Below are positions 1 through 11,695 of a stretch of DNA of 64,000 nucleotides, one piece after another. The position numbers and the translations under genes are program-made. Origin of the DNA: Acridotheres tristis (taxonomy: Eukaryota; Chordata; Aves; Passeriformes; Sturnidae); NCBI GenBank assembly GCA_037013685.1, contig CM072899.1, positions 11,512,479-11,576,478 of the forward strand, written 5' to 3'. The number at the start of each line of letters is the position of its first letter. Position 1 is the stretch's first letter. The notes under the pieces were generated by a model. It saw only the letters and a list, made by a program, of their open reading frames with translations, was not told the DNA's origin and did not search any database.

Positions 1-1084
1 TCTGTTCACCCAACAGCAAACATTTCTGAAGAGGGGGGATCAGCATGGGTGCTCAGATTATTTGAGCTGAGTTGGCTCTGAAATACAGTCCATGTGGAAA
101 CTCTTTCAAAGAGGACTTTTCTTATGTTTTGTCATGATGATCATGCTTTCCTAAAAGAAAGAAAAAATGATTGGACTTTGGAGAGAGCCAGAAAAGGGGG
201 AAAAAAAGAAAAAAAAAGCCTTTTTTAAGACCCAAGGAGCTATGGGCTAAAGGTGAGGTGCACTCAGGTGATGTCTTCAGCTCGGTTGCCTGTGGTGCTT
301 TGCTCTAAAATGGGACATGTGACATTTCACGTGGGCTACTGATTTGTGTCTTAATACTCTCCTGTAATTGTCTTGGTTCTCCAGCTGCAAAGATTCATTA
401 GAGGAGATGGAAATTTCTTGCCTCCCCAGCCAGGAATATAAAGGCAAAGGGATGGATGACAGGGAGTGGGGACAGCTCACAGGGAGACTTTGCTGGCAGA
501 TGCCTGCAGTGGATCTTACAGCCCTGCTCAGCACATCTGTCTCTCCAGAGAAGCTGATGGCACATGTGAAATGCAGTGAGCCCTTGGGCTATTGTGTAAC
601 TTGGGGGATGCCTGCAGCTGCTGCTCATAATTAATCACTTAAGCAACAGTAAAATCAAGTGACTTTACTGACAGTATCCAAACTGCTGACCTCAATGCAT
701 TTTAAAAGTTCGTTGGATACTGAACCTCGAATGACCCATGGATGGATCTGGAATAATAATTTTCATAATCCTCAAGTCATTATCTTAAGAGGGAATGTAT
801 TGTTCTCCTAATTAAGTCTGTCCACACGCTGTGCAGCTTCCCATGCAAATGCACTGTGCATAAACTAATTAAAAGAAATATACAGCCACAAGGACTTAAA
901 TGGTCTTTTATGCAATCTCTTTAAATTATAGTCTCCCTCCTCCCCCCTCACACACAGAAACTAACAAGGGATTCAGCATCATATTCAGCAGGGAAAACCA
1001 CTGAGCAGTTTTGGATCCCAGTCTGGAATCCCCCAGAATTTATTAGAAAGCTTTTGTTTTATGACATTTTTGTGAGGGCCCTGG
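1..1084. other. Non-coding stretch, no gene seen
   Basis: I see no recognisable gene, RNA or repeat here. Short open frames exist on both strands around 280-630, but they overlap each other and carry no recognisable motif. The stretch around 640-930 is AT-rich with TAATTA-type cores, which could be regulatory, but nothing decides it. Confidence 0.5.
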
Positions 1085-1345
1085 ATGTGTAGAAGACCCT
1101 AATTGAGAGTTACGATTGTTTAATAGGAGACAGTCCCTGCCCTGAAGAGCTTACAGTCTAAACAGACAAGACAGCCAAAAGCTGCAAAAGCCTTGTATTG
1201 CAGCTGAACAGCTCAGGCATTGAAAAGTTGAATGACTTTTTCAAGGTCATATATACAGAGCTGGGAACTGGAGGCAGATCTACTCCAGCACTGTAAGTAC
1301 CTGAGTCTTCTACCTTTAGTAGTAGACCCAAAAGGCATAATATAT
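1085..1345 (+). repeat. Ancient amniote SINE remnant (MIR-like)
   Basis: The stretch reads like the body of an old CORE/MIR-type SINE in forward orientation. A 'cagtccctgccctgaagagc' block near 1130 is followed by the 'ctttttcaaggtcatatata' and 'cagagctgggaactgga' blocks near 1238-1275. These match the 'cccaaggtcacacagc...gagctgggaa' part of MIR from memory. It is diverged with small indels, so exact ends and subfamily are uncertain. Such copies are older than the bird-crocodile split and no longer mobile. A RepeatMasker run with amniote libraries would settle the family. Confidence 0.6.
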
Positions 1346-4192
1346 GGAAGCCTATTTTGTGCAACTGCACCAAAGGGCAATTTCACACTGATCCTCACTG
1401 GTATTTTGTTGGCTGGGAAAGGGCTGTGAGACTGCTTGGCTGTTTTCAGTGGCTCTTTCATGTTCTTTGGTGTGGTAGAGGTTGTGCCCCTGGAAAGCAG
1501 TATGTTGGAGGCATGTGACCATCATAACACATTTTCTGCCTGGTCTCCCCACTTAAACCTCAGCAACACTGTGCAAATGCAGCAGAAGCCCCTGGCCAGC
1601 AGGGTTCATGCTGTCTGTGTGCCTTGCATTGGATCATGAGTTTGATGAACCCTGGACTGGCCTCTGTTTGTGTTTGGTTGTGAACATGAACGAAGCAAGA
1701 TGAAGGAGATCATCAGAGTTATTTTTTCTCTCATTTCCCTTGGGACTGTTGCTGACATTGCCTTTGGCTTCTACTTTGCAGAAGAGGACTGGAAGCTCTG
1801 GATGTAGAACATCCCACTTGCTGCTTTCACTCTTCTAGTATGTGGATCTGGTGTTTGTGTGTTTGCCAGACAGCCAGCAAAGGAATACTTTGAGTGGTCT
1901 GACCTGAGCAGAATACCCAAACAAAGAAGCTGTATTTGCACTGAGGTGAACTGGGACAATGCAGCCATGGCCATCCACGGGAGAGAATGCAAGTAATTGT
2001 TGTGCAACTCAGTTGCTCTGAACCAGATGAAATGATATCAGCTGCTAGATGAAGATGGGCTGTGTAGCTCACAGCATCACAGAAGCCTTAAGTTCTGCCA
2101 AGTAAACATTAGTTGGTGCCTGTAGCTTCTGAACGATTATAGAGGCAGTGGAGCTGCAAGCTTCAGAAACAGCCCATTAGTGTGTGAATGCCATCCACAG
2201 TGGGACTGGTTCAGGGGGAAGTGGCAGCCAAGCCCTCAACAGCCCAGGCATGGCTGGATAGGAATTTGCACATAAATTTTGAGAGAGAACAGGGATTTTC
2301 TTGCTCTCTTTTGTAGATGGGTGTTTATGAGTGTGAAGTGGAAGATGAAATTTCCTTAGGCTGGTCTCAATTACTGTCTCATTCTTTGCATGTGGCAGGT
2401 TTCCTGACAGCATCCCTCCCGATGCAGCAGCCATGGAAAACAGCAGCTGGAAAAGGAGGGTGAGGAAGAGCCTGGCCTTGCAGCTGGGAGGCCCCTCAGC
2501 ACAGGATCAGAACCACAGTGAACAAGCAGTTCTCCTCTTATCTGATGTAGTCTGGAGAGCAGACAGATAGGACTGCAGCAATCAGTATGATGGGAATGTG
2601 GTGGGTGGACTCTATCAAGAGAAAAGAAACCCTCCCCTCTATGGATGAACCTTCATCTCTCTGTCTCCCCCCCTCCAGTCCTCATTCTGGTAAGAGGGAG
2701 GATCTTTTCCCCATCCAGCAATGAGATGAAAGAGTGCCCCACATTTGACACTTCATGAGTTGGCTGAACCCTACAAAGTGATCTTCATAAAATCCTGATT
2801 CCAAAGCATCAAAGCTTTTTCCTGACTGGTAAAAACCCTAAAAATTCCTGGAAGAACTGCCAAAGGGCAATGGGGCTGATTCTGTCAACTGCCTTTGGTT
2901 AGAGCCGGGTTTGGTTATTTATGGGGGCTGGGGGAGGCAAGAACTCTCCAGATGGGCGGCTAAACCAAATAAAACAATGATAAAAATCAATGAAATTATG
3001 CGCAGGGAAAAGAATGCTTGTGCATGAGGCACACGCTTCTCTGTGCAGAAACACCCCTCAGCACAGTGCTGCTCTGGGCACTCACCCCATGCTGTCTCAT
3101 CCCCCTGTGTCTGCCCAAATGTGCCCTTTGCTGGGGGAATTCTAGCTTGATTTCATGGTACCTTCCTAACAAGACTTCACACTGATTGAGGTGCAAATCC
3201 TGCTAGAAACACGTCCAGGCAAGCAATCACCCAAATGCAACAAGAAGCCATCCCAGTGCAGTGGGATTAGAGCAGAGCTGGTCCATCAGTCCTTGCAAGA
3301 AGCCAACGATGGATTAGGAGCTTGACTTTCATCTCCCTGGGAAGGTGGCAGTGTTCTGATGTCCAGGTCATGCTGGGACTCCAAGGAAGCAGGTGTGTGT
3401 CTCATCAAACCGTGCCTCAGAGCTGATGTGTGAGGGATGGAGGTTGGGACACAGGGTTGCACAGAAGCCCTTGCATGAGAAACAAGGTGTAAAAATGAAG
3501 ATTTCCTGTCAGAAAAGGCTGAAGAAATTTGCTGTTGCAATGTGATGGTGTAAAGGAACTGAGTGAGCAGGACAATCTTCAAAATCATCTGGGTACTTAA
3601 GGCATCCTGAAGCATCAATTCTGAGTCCTGTTGGGATGTGAATCACTGCAAAGCTGCGAGTTGGAGAAAAACTGTCCCTTCTCCAAAGAACTGAAGTCTA
3701 AGCATCAAGGAAAGAGAAAGCATAAGAAAACAGGACATACAGGGTTGGGACTGGCTGTTAGAGCTTTCATGCATCTAAGATTAGAGGAGGAGGAGGATTC
3801 AGCAATTCCTTCAAGAAGGAAGATTGCTTGCAATCTACTTTGCAAAGAAGCATGCTGAGCATGTCAGCAAGTGGGAAGATGACTAGGTGCCAGGACTGAG
3901 TGGAGTGTTGAAATAACTGATGAGAGAGGAAATTTGGTGAGGAGGGTTGGACTTGGTGACTGCAAACTGCTTTTTTGTACGAGTGCACCTCTGGTTTTCC
4001 TATGTTAGTGAAATTTTAGATGTTTGCATGGGTTGTTACACAGCCATACCATTAGCCAGTCCAATATTCTCATCTTCTTAGTGCTGGCTTTTATTTTTGG
4101 AGGTATGCTTTGGTGGAAAACCTCCAGTACTGTCATGGAAAAATTGTCCCTTGAGTAATTCCTTTTTTTCCATTGAGTCCTTTTGTACTTCA
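1346..4192. other. Non-coding stretch, no gene seen
   Basis: I see no gene. Open frames are under about 110 codons, present on both strands, and lack recognisable domains, splice context or codon bias. No long simple repeat is present. Confidence 0.45.
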
Positions 4193-4375
4193 TGGAATCA
4201 TAGAACGGTTCGGGTTGAAAGGGACCTTAAAGGTCATGTAGTCCCAAGCCCTTGCCATGGGCAGGGACACCTTGCACTAGACTGACTTTCTCAGAGCCTC
4301 ACCCAACCTGGCCTTGAATATTTTCATTCTGGTAATTGCACTCCTTGGCCTCCCCTGTTCACCAGTATTTGTTTC
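4193..4375 (-). mobile_element. CR1: CR1 LINE 3'-end fragment, reverse orientation
   Basis: The plus strand reads 'ggaatcatagaacggttcgg' and then the hallmark 'gggaccttaaaggtcatg' and 'gccatgggcagggacacctt' blocks. It ends in 'cacccaacctggccttgaat'. This is the reverse complement of the 3' tail of the avian CR1 retrotransposon, so the element points to the minus strand. Only the last 150-180 bases survive, a typical 5'-truncated CR1 copy, with no reverse-transcriptase coding sequence. Substitutions are spread throughout, so it is an old insertion. The left end near 4193 is clear and the inner end near 4375 is approximate. Confidence 0.9.
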
Positions 4376-6811
4376 TGCTCTTAAAAAGGTGGTGAGGATC
4401 AGCCTGCTGAGGTTGCTGCCCATCACTGTGCTGTGAACTCCAGCTCTGTAGGTAAGTGTAATTAAATTTTTTCTGTCTTATCCACCAGACAGAGCCCACT
4501 GAGTTCTTTATTTAGGTCAGGTTCTTCACCTGTGTGATGATCCCACCACTGGATTGCCTTTGCCCAGTCTGCTGTCTCAGGGGAGCCCAGCCCTTGCCAC
4601 TCATGGCCCAACTGAGGCACTTGTTCCTCTGTGCTCCTTCCCCACAGATGGAGCCTGCCTGCAGCACTGCAGCACGACAGGGACAGGATGAGGTGAATGA
4701 TTTGTTTGCTAGTCAGATGGCAGGACCCTTGTTTCTTGTTAAAGGCCTGTGAGATAAGAGATGCCATTGATGTTTCAAGGTGTTCTTATCATAGCCCTTA
4801 GTCTGAAACAACACTACTCATCCACGCTTTCTCTCCAGCTTGTTGATGAAAATGGAGAATTTTCTTCTGCTGTTTCCAGACTCTGAAATGCCCCTAGACA
4901 AAAGAATTTTTCAGACACGTCTTTTCCTTTTGTGAATCAAACTCCAACCCCTTAATGTTCAGCAAATAATGTGTTCCAAAGAGACTGTGTTGTATGTGAT
5001 CGTAATTACATTTGGGTTTTAATAATCATAAACACTCCTGTTTTCTAAGAACCAGCTAAACTGATTTCCAAATAATTTAGTTTGAATGGCATGTTTTGTG
5101 TTTGTGTAGCATCTTCTCCCCCACTTCTAAAGAAAAACAAACAATGTATTAAAAAAAGCAAGTGTGGGGTAAAAAAAAAAAAACCTTGGAGAACTTTAAA
5201 AGACTCTAAACCTGAAAAGGGAGGGTGGGATCAGCTAATTTGTCCCTCTTTTGTATGGTTTATTAAGCCTTTTGTTCTGGAACGCATGGGTTCAGTGGGA
5301 AAGCGGTTTTTGATATATAATGTATTTACTTTTGCTAATTAATTAAAGCAGTATTCATATGAAAATGCCGACTGATAATGGCTTTCACAGCAACAACTGT
5401 GTTTTTTAAAGTAGCAACTTTTAATTACAAATTGACTGGCAGAAATATATAAACCCAAATATTGTTCCACTGATTTCCTTTTAACTGTGTTACTCTTGCT
5501 TGATTTATCGGATTAGGGCTTTTCACACATAGTGGGTACAAGATATTGTTTTTAATGAGAAATTAGAAGATTACCAACAATACCCATAAACCATTAAAAA
5601 CACAAACTCTAGATGAATGGTAATTAGACAGAATGATTTGAGGCTGATAAATTGAAAGCAATTAATGTATTTGTTAGGGATTCTGAAGATAGCTCTGGGT
5701 GTTCCAGAAAGCACTGAAGGGTTCAGATTTGGGGTGGAATTGCACATGGAGATACCTTTCACTGCCTCAAGTGTCCAGGGTACCAGAGGAGAAGATGCTG
5801 GCAGGGCTCCACTGGGTTCTGGGAGTGGGGAGAGGTGAGGAGTTACATCGAGGGGTTTTGTGGGGAGGGCTGAAAGGATGCATCAGGGCAGGTTTGCCCT
5901 GGATCGAGCCTCTTCTGTGTTTCACTGTTACCTGTGACACAATATTGAAAACTTGAGGAGCTAAGACAGGGAGAAGTGATGAGGAGAAGTCAACTTTTCT
6001 CATCCCTGCTGTGGTTTATCAGGAATGCATCTCCTGCTCAACTCAAGCAACCCCGAGTCAGAAAAGCTGCACCAGATGCTCTCTTTTGGGATATGAGGAG
6101 GTTGCATTTGTTAGTGGTGGCTTGTAACCTCAGCAAGAGCATCCTGTTTCTATTCTTTCTCTTATTCTTGGCAAAGCAAATGTTTTGGGATTCTGTTTCA
6201 GCAAAAGGAAGTACTCTTGGGTGGTGATGCCTTTTGATATTGTTCCTTGTACTTGGGTCTAGAACAGAGCTCACCATGATTTCCCATCTTAGGAGAATTT
6301 TTCAGCTCAAGAAAAATAGCCAAAACCAAGTAATCTCCTAAATCAGGATAGTGATGTCTCTACTCAAAAATCTTACAACAAAATAGCCCTCCCCACCATA
6401 AAACCTAAATGTGCAGGTGACATATCACCTGAACAACAGAAACATCTAATTTTAGTTTTTGTTATTTTTATTTCAAGTCTTCTCCAAGTGTAAATTAGGA
6501 CATTCCAAGTAAGAGTCATGGCAAGCAAAAACCCGAAACCTTTCCCCCATATTCCCCCAAGTCAGGAATATAATCAGTCCTTTCTTACAAACATTTTCTT
6601 TGTGATAATTTGAGATTTCTGATGAGGGGTGGGGTGTTTTTCCAGAAAATAACAAATCTTGACATGGAACTCTGCAAGTAGAACTCCTTCTCCACCATTG
6701 ACTTATCTCTGTTCTAATCCCTCCTTCAGCTGTATTCCTTCTCAAGGCTTTTCAGTTCTTATCCACTGTAGAAAAATGCATTCTTTAAAAAGGTAAGAGC
6801 ACAGTGAACTC
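4376..6811. other. Non-coding; AT-rich block 5190-5560
   Basis: No gene is seen. A run of 13 A's sits near 5170. From about 5190 to 5560 the sequence is AT-rich and complex, with many TAATTA, TTAATTAA and ATTAAA cores and few simple repeats. That texture is common in vertebrate conserved non-coding elements. This is a texture judgement only; a bird-reptile alignment is needed to show conservation. Confidence 0.3.
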
Positions 6812-6842
6812 TGATGGTAGAACCCTTTGTGTTCTACCATCA
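6812..6842. repeat. Perfect 12-bp inverted repeat with 7-nt loop
   Basis: Bases 6812-6823 (tgatggtagaac) and 6831-6842 (gttctaccatca) are exact reverse complements, separated by a 7-base loop (cctttgt). The next base pair outward does not match, so the stem is exactly 12 bp. It is too short for a microRNA precursor. It could be a cruciform-prone site, the remains of a foldback element, or chance. No target-site duplication is obvious at its flanks. Confidence 0.85.
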
Positions 6843-8217
6843 ACTGCTGGTATCTTGTTCAGGAAACTAGGTTTTCAGAGCAGCTGGAGTTCTTGAATTC
6901 ACTTAGCACTTGTTGCTGATGGGTGCTGAGTTCCTTTGTAAACCTGGTCATTTGCATTCTGAATGAAAGTCGTTGGACCCAGGATTTTTTTTCTGAATCT
7001 TTGCCCAAAAAATGGTGTTCTCTATGGAAATGCTGTGGCTTTTTGCATTTTCTTACTTGTTGTCTGCCTCCAAGGTACACTTAAGTCTTGCAGGTGTTCT
7101 GAAGCTTGTATTTGCAGGAGCAGGAGCCCTGGCATCTCTCCACGTGGCTCCATCCCTGTGCAGCACATTGTGGCTCTTGTAGGGTGAATTGTTACAGCTC
7201 TTTTCTGTCCTACTCGAGTCACAGCCAGTTGCAGAAAAAAGGTAGGTGCTTTATCAAGGAGTGTCTTGCTTCCAAGGATGAACTGGACAAGGAACCCTTC
7301 ACCCAGCAGCTTTACTCTGGGGAGCATTTCCTGGGTTGTTGTCACTGCTGTGAAGTAGCATCTTGGGCATTGCATTTCAGTATTTTTCATTCCTCATGCA
7401 CTGGTTCAGCCATCAAATTAACAAATAAGGCTCTTGGAGGAGCCACCTGGGGCCAATTGCACAAGCTGGACGCCAGTAAAATCCAGTTGTGTGTAGCAAA
7501 AGGGAAAAGGCCAATAAGGAAACAATAACAGAAAAGCTCTGTTAAAAAGGCATATGGGTACAATGCTGCTGGCCCAGTTAAGGAACCTGCTATATTCAGT
7601 AGTGCAATAAAATCCCCAGTAATTGCAAATGAAACTTAATGCCTTGTAAAAGAGCTCAGCTCCTTTCTGCTTTAGCTGCAGCTTTTTGAACGGGTCCAGC
7701 AGGAGGTGTATTTGTGCTGCACAGCCTCGGGAGGCTTTGGGGAAACAGCTGATCAGCCGTGGGCAGCACGAAGCTTGTTTGAAATGCTCCAGCTTTTCTG
7801 GCCTTCTGCAGGAGGATATGGAACAGGGCAGCACCCAGGGAATTTGACTCTGACCCTCTGCATGTGGGTTCCAGAGTGTTCTGGTCTTCCCAGCAGGTGA
7901 GGGAATCACCTTGGACTTGTCCAGCCCAGACACTGCTGAGGTGATGGTTACTTTCTCCTTTGTTTTCAAATCCCTGTGTTCCATCATCATCATCCTGACT
8001 AGAGCAGTGGGCTCAACAGCCTTGCAAAAGCAAGGCAGAGAAGCCCTTCTAACATTACTTGTGTGTGTATTCCTTCTGGGCTTTTGTCCACACTTCTACC
8101 TGAATTTTTACAGCACAAGATTCTTGCCTGCTTCAAGCAAACCCTGCTCATTTGGGGAAAAGAGACTTGTGGTTCTGCTCTCTATTACAGATTTTGGATC
8201 TTAACAGTTTCTGTAAG
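6843..8217. other. Non-coding stretch, no gene seen
   Basis: Several overlapping open frames of 97-191 codons occur on both strands between 7022 and 8204. None has a recognisable domain, and opposite strands are open together, which argues for chance. A short CAT run sits near 7984. Confidence 0.4.
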
Positions 8218-8320
8218 TCATAGGGCTAAATCCTGATTGTCTTTGCTCAGGTCTCAAGTCAAACTCCCTTTATGTGAATAAGAAATATGTAGGAGGAGGG
8301 GATTTGCAGCACCAGGCATT
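8218..8320. repeat. Ancient amniote repeat remnant
   Basis: The order 'gggctaaatcctgattgtct', 'tgctcaggtctcaagtcaaa' and 'ggatttgcagcac' resembles a short quasi-palindromic repeat that is common in crocodile and turtle genomes. That repeat has the form 'aaatcctg...actcaggcaaaactccca...gcaggattt'. The match is degenerate and drawn from memory, so the family name is left open. Confidence 0.4.
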
Positions 8321-11300
8321 CCAGTGAGGATAGGGATATTTTTTATTGTTTAGTGTCTGGTCTTTGGGAATAAAACAACTGCTTGAGAATTTTAACTTCA
8401 CTTCAAAGGCATGTTTCTAGTCCTTATGTTTGTGTGAACTCCACCCCCCCCACGCACCTCCCCATGTAATTTGAAAGTGTGATTTGGTTATGCTTGAAAG
8501 ACTCAGGATCCAGAAGGCAGAGAAAAACAACCCAAAGCTGATTGTTATTAAAAACAACACCACCATCCCCTCCCCAAACTGATGGTATTTGAATTCCTGG
8601 GTTTGCATTGCTGGTTTTGGGCCAAAGGAACTGAGGGCAGGTAGAAGCCTGACTTGCATTAGAACAGAGAAGCAAGAACCTGGTGGTTTGCTTACAAATG
8701 GCCTGAGCCTGTTAAGCCTGGTGTGCAAAATGGTGTGAGCAAGGACCAAGTGAGTGCCATGGAAGGAAATACCAGCCCTTAGAGAAAATCCTTCCTGCTC
8801 CTGCACACTTCCCTCATTTTTCAGTCCTGCTAAATATGATATCCCCTCCTTCTCCTTTATTAATCAGGTTTTCATTTAAACCGCAATGCTTTGTTACCCT
8901 GCACGATTAAATGGGTTTGGTAAATAAAGTATTGAATGGCCCTTTTAAGTTCAAATGACGGTTCTAGCTGCCCACACTTCAGTTGAAAATGTGCAGTGTC
9001 CTCCTTTCCTGGCATGAGCTAGCAGAAGTCATGGGGTGCACTCTGAGAAATAGCCCCTGCTCTCTTTATTGTTGTTTGTTCCTTCCTCTGATGGCATGAG
9101 TCAGGGGCACTGTCAGTCTCTGAACCAAAGGTGTCTCCTTTTCAGCAATTAATCTGCCTGTTTCATTGTTTGACTGAGCTGTTGCATGCTCTAAGGCTTG
9201 TCTTAATTCTCTGTAGTTGACAATAAAGAGGCAAATTTCTGAAATTCTAGGAGGATTTCTAGAGAAACTTCCTTCCCTCTTTCCCTTGCCTTGAAATGAA
9301 GTAACCTCCTGCAAACTCATCAGCCCATTTCTTTCCTTATAGGGTTAGGGCTGGCATCCTTTGTTAACTTCCTGCATAACTATGGGTTTGACTTGGCTTC
9401 TCTAAACATTCTTGCTGAAAGTGGTCCAACACTTCATCCTCACTTCCACTCATGCATGGAAATTTCTCAGTGTCATGAGTTGGTGAGAATCCATGTAAGC
9501 CATGGCACCCCTTCATCCACCCCTGTAAAAATGTGTGGCGTTTAAAATGAAGCCAAATGCAAATAGATACGAGGTGGGGATATGGAACTAAGAAAGAAGG
9601 GCAGTGAGGACAGAGTCTGTGGAGTTTATTAGGCTGTTTCAATAATGATGTGCAAGACTGTCCCTTAAAGCTGGATGTGAAAACTGCTGAGCCAATAGTG
9701 AGGTTTGCATTGATTTCAGTGAACTCTGGATCAGTCCCTTCAAAGGCAGCAAGGAATGGACCTAACGAAATGATGCCCCCGTGGCAAAAGATATGGCTTA
9801 GCATCTCTGCAGGACCCTAAATAAGACCTCAGGTCTTTCAGAAGTGCTCCTTAGGAAAGGGCAGATCCTATACTCGGGGAGGATTGTAGTGGTCTGAGAC
9901 CAGTGCTTTGGGAGCTCTTCTCTTGGCTAAATGAGAATACCTTGGATTTTCATATCTGGTTCCTGTTGTATGTGTTGAATGAGTGAAAGTCTATTTCTGA
10001 ACAAAATTTTAAAGACTGCCTCCCCTTTGACATCAAAACCGAATTTTGCAAGGTGTTATGTTCTTTCAGCTTTTCAGGGTACACATACAGTCAAGGACTT
10101 AGAAGGATCACTGATGGGAAATTAAAAAGAAAAATTCAAATGAAAATGGTGTGGATATTTAGATCAAGGATATGGACATTTAAGACCATTTTAGAAATGG
10201 CAGGTCAGCCAGCAGTTTCACCACCAGGTCTTGGTTTGAACTCTGAAACCCCAGCAAAGTTGGGGTATGTGATCTCAAGACTGGGGTTGTCTAAACATGG
10301 GAATCACTCAGAACTCAAGTCAGCAGAAATGTATGTAAAGGCACTGAATAAACCCAGCAGTCCTGGGGAGCTAATCTCCTCACCCAGAGCTCTGGAGTTC
10401 TCAGTATGCAACCATTATCATCTAAAATATTACCTGTCCTGTTGCAGCCTGGATTTGGTCTCCTTGCCTGTGGATTAGACAGAAGGAATATAAAACAAAA
10501 TGCATGCACAAAACCCATGTGTTTCCTTTGCAAAATCAGGCTGTGCACATAGCTAATTCTTTTCATGTTAATCTACACTTACAACCCGATAACAAGCTAG
10601 AGCTTTCTTCTAACCAGGCTTGATTAAATTTGGAAGATTTCTTCCCAACAGGAGAACTCTTTCTGCTTTCATGCAGTAAACATGATTTTGTGCTTTCTGT
10701 ATTTCCCTTTTTTATTTTTATTTCAGGAATTCTTTTTCTTCCCCCTTATTATTATTATTATGAATAAGCTAGTTTTAAATCAATTTCAACAGCTGGAATT
10801 AATTTTCCTGTTACTGACTCTTCACTTGGGCCTGTCACAGAGGGGGAGGCTTTCTATTAGCATAAACATAACTGAAAGCTCTGGAATTTGCATTAATGTA
10901 CTTTTAACAAGTTGACAGTCTTTTGGCACGTGCTCCTGAGATCTGAGAAGCAAGGGGAAAAAAGACTGTATTATACCTTACACTGGCCGGATTGTAAGAA
11001 GCTGTCAGGTAAAACCTCTGGTTTCTTTTTCTACTACAAAAATATGGGACAAAATATCCACTTATAAGCAGGTGCACATATCTGACAATTTTGCAAAGTC
11101 CTTGCTACTTCCCTCCTGGTCCCTGGAAGAGCCTGCTCCCAGCTTGGGAACAAGCTGTTTCATTGTTATTTAAGGGATGTGGGACCTGTGCAAGGGGTGG
11201 AGGTGCTGAGCCTCCTAAAAAAAGATATTTTACAAAGCTTTTAAAGGGTCTCAGGAAATGTATATTTTGGACCCTTTGTAAAGTGATCCAAACTCTGCTA

Positions 11301-11575
11301 AACAAATTGGTAGGTGTGCCAAATAAAAAGCTAGTCCTGTAAGCTCCTTATTACCGTGGGGTAGGAATTTAAGAGGATTCAGCGTGGCAGTTTGGCCAGC
11401 AGATGACAAAATCTTAAGGGATGACTGAAGACTGAGATGGTGGTTTTCTACATCTCTGTTTAAACCCCATGATTAAAGTGAGGGTCTTTCCATTTGATTC
11501 CAGCCCCTGCATGGCAAGTGAATTCTATTTGAACTTGATCTTCATTAGCTAGAGGAACCAGAAACTGCTGTTCCT
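8321..11575. other. Non-coding; weak ancient-repeat trace near 9690-9750
   Basis: No gene is seen. Around 9690-9750 the words 'ttgatttcagtgaactctgg' and 'atcagtccctt' recall the same amniote repeat group as 8218-8320, but too weakly for a separate call. A short (ATT)n run lies at 10746-10761. Minus-strand frame 9364-9804 is open for 146 codons, with no recognisable motif or splice context. Confidence 0.35.
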
Positions 11576-11695
11576 GCCAAATCACTGAATCATTTAAGTT
11601 GGAAACGACCTCTAATATCTTTGAGTCCAACCTTTGGCCAATCACCACCTTGTCAACCAGACCATGGCACCAAGTGCCAAATGACATGGCAGTAG
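11576..11695 (-). mobile_element. CR1: CR1 LINE 3'-end fragment, reverse orientation
   Basis: The plus strand carries 'gaatcatttaagttggaaac', 'gacctctaatatctttgagt' and 'ccaacc', then a 'caccttgtcaaccagaccat' and 'ccaagtgcca' stretch. This is the reverse complement of the 3' end of an avian CR1 of a different subfamily from the 4193 copy. About 120 bases remain and the coding part is gone. The divergence suggests an old insertion, and the inner boundary is approximate. Confidence 0.85.

Noticed and set aside
7418..7993. 191-codon minus-strand frame
   Set aside because: No recognisable domain, open plus-strand frames on the same bases and no promoter or splice context. It is consistent with chance.
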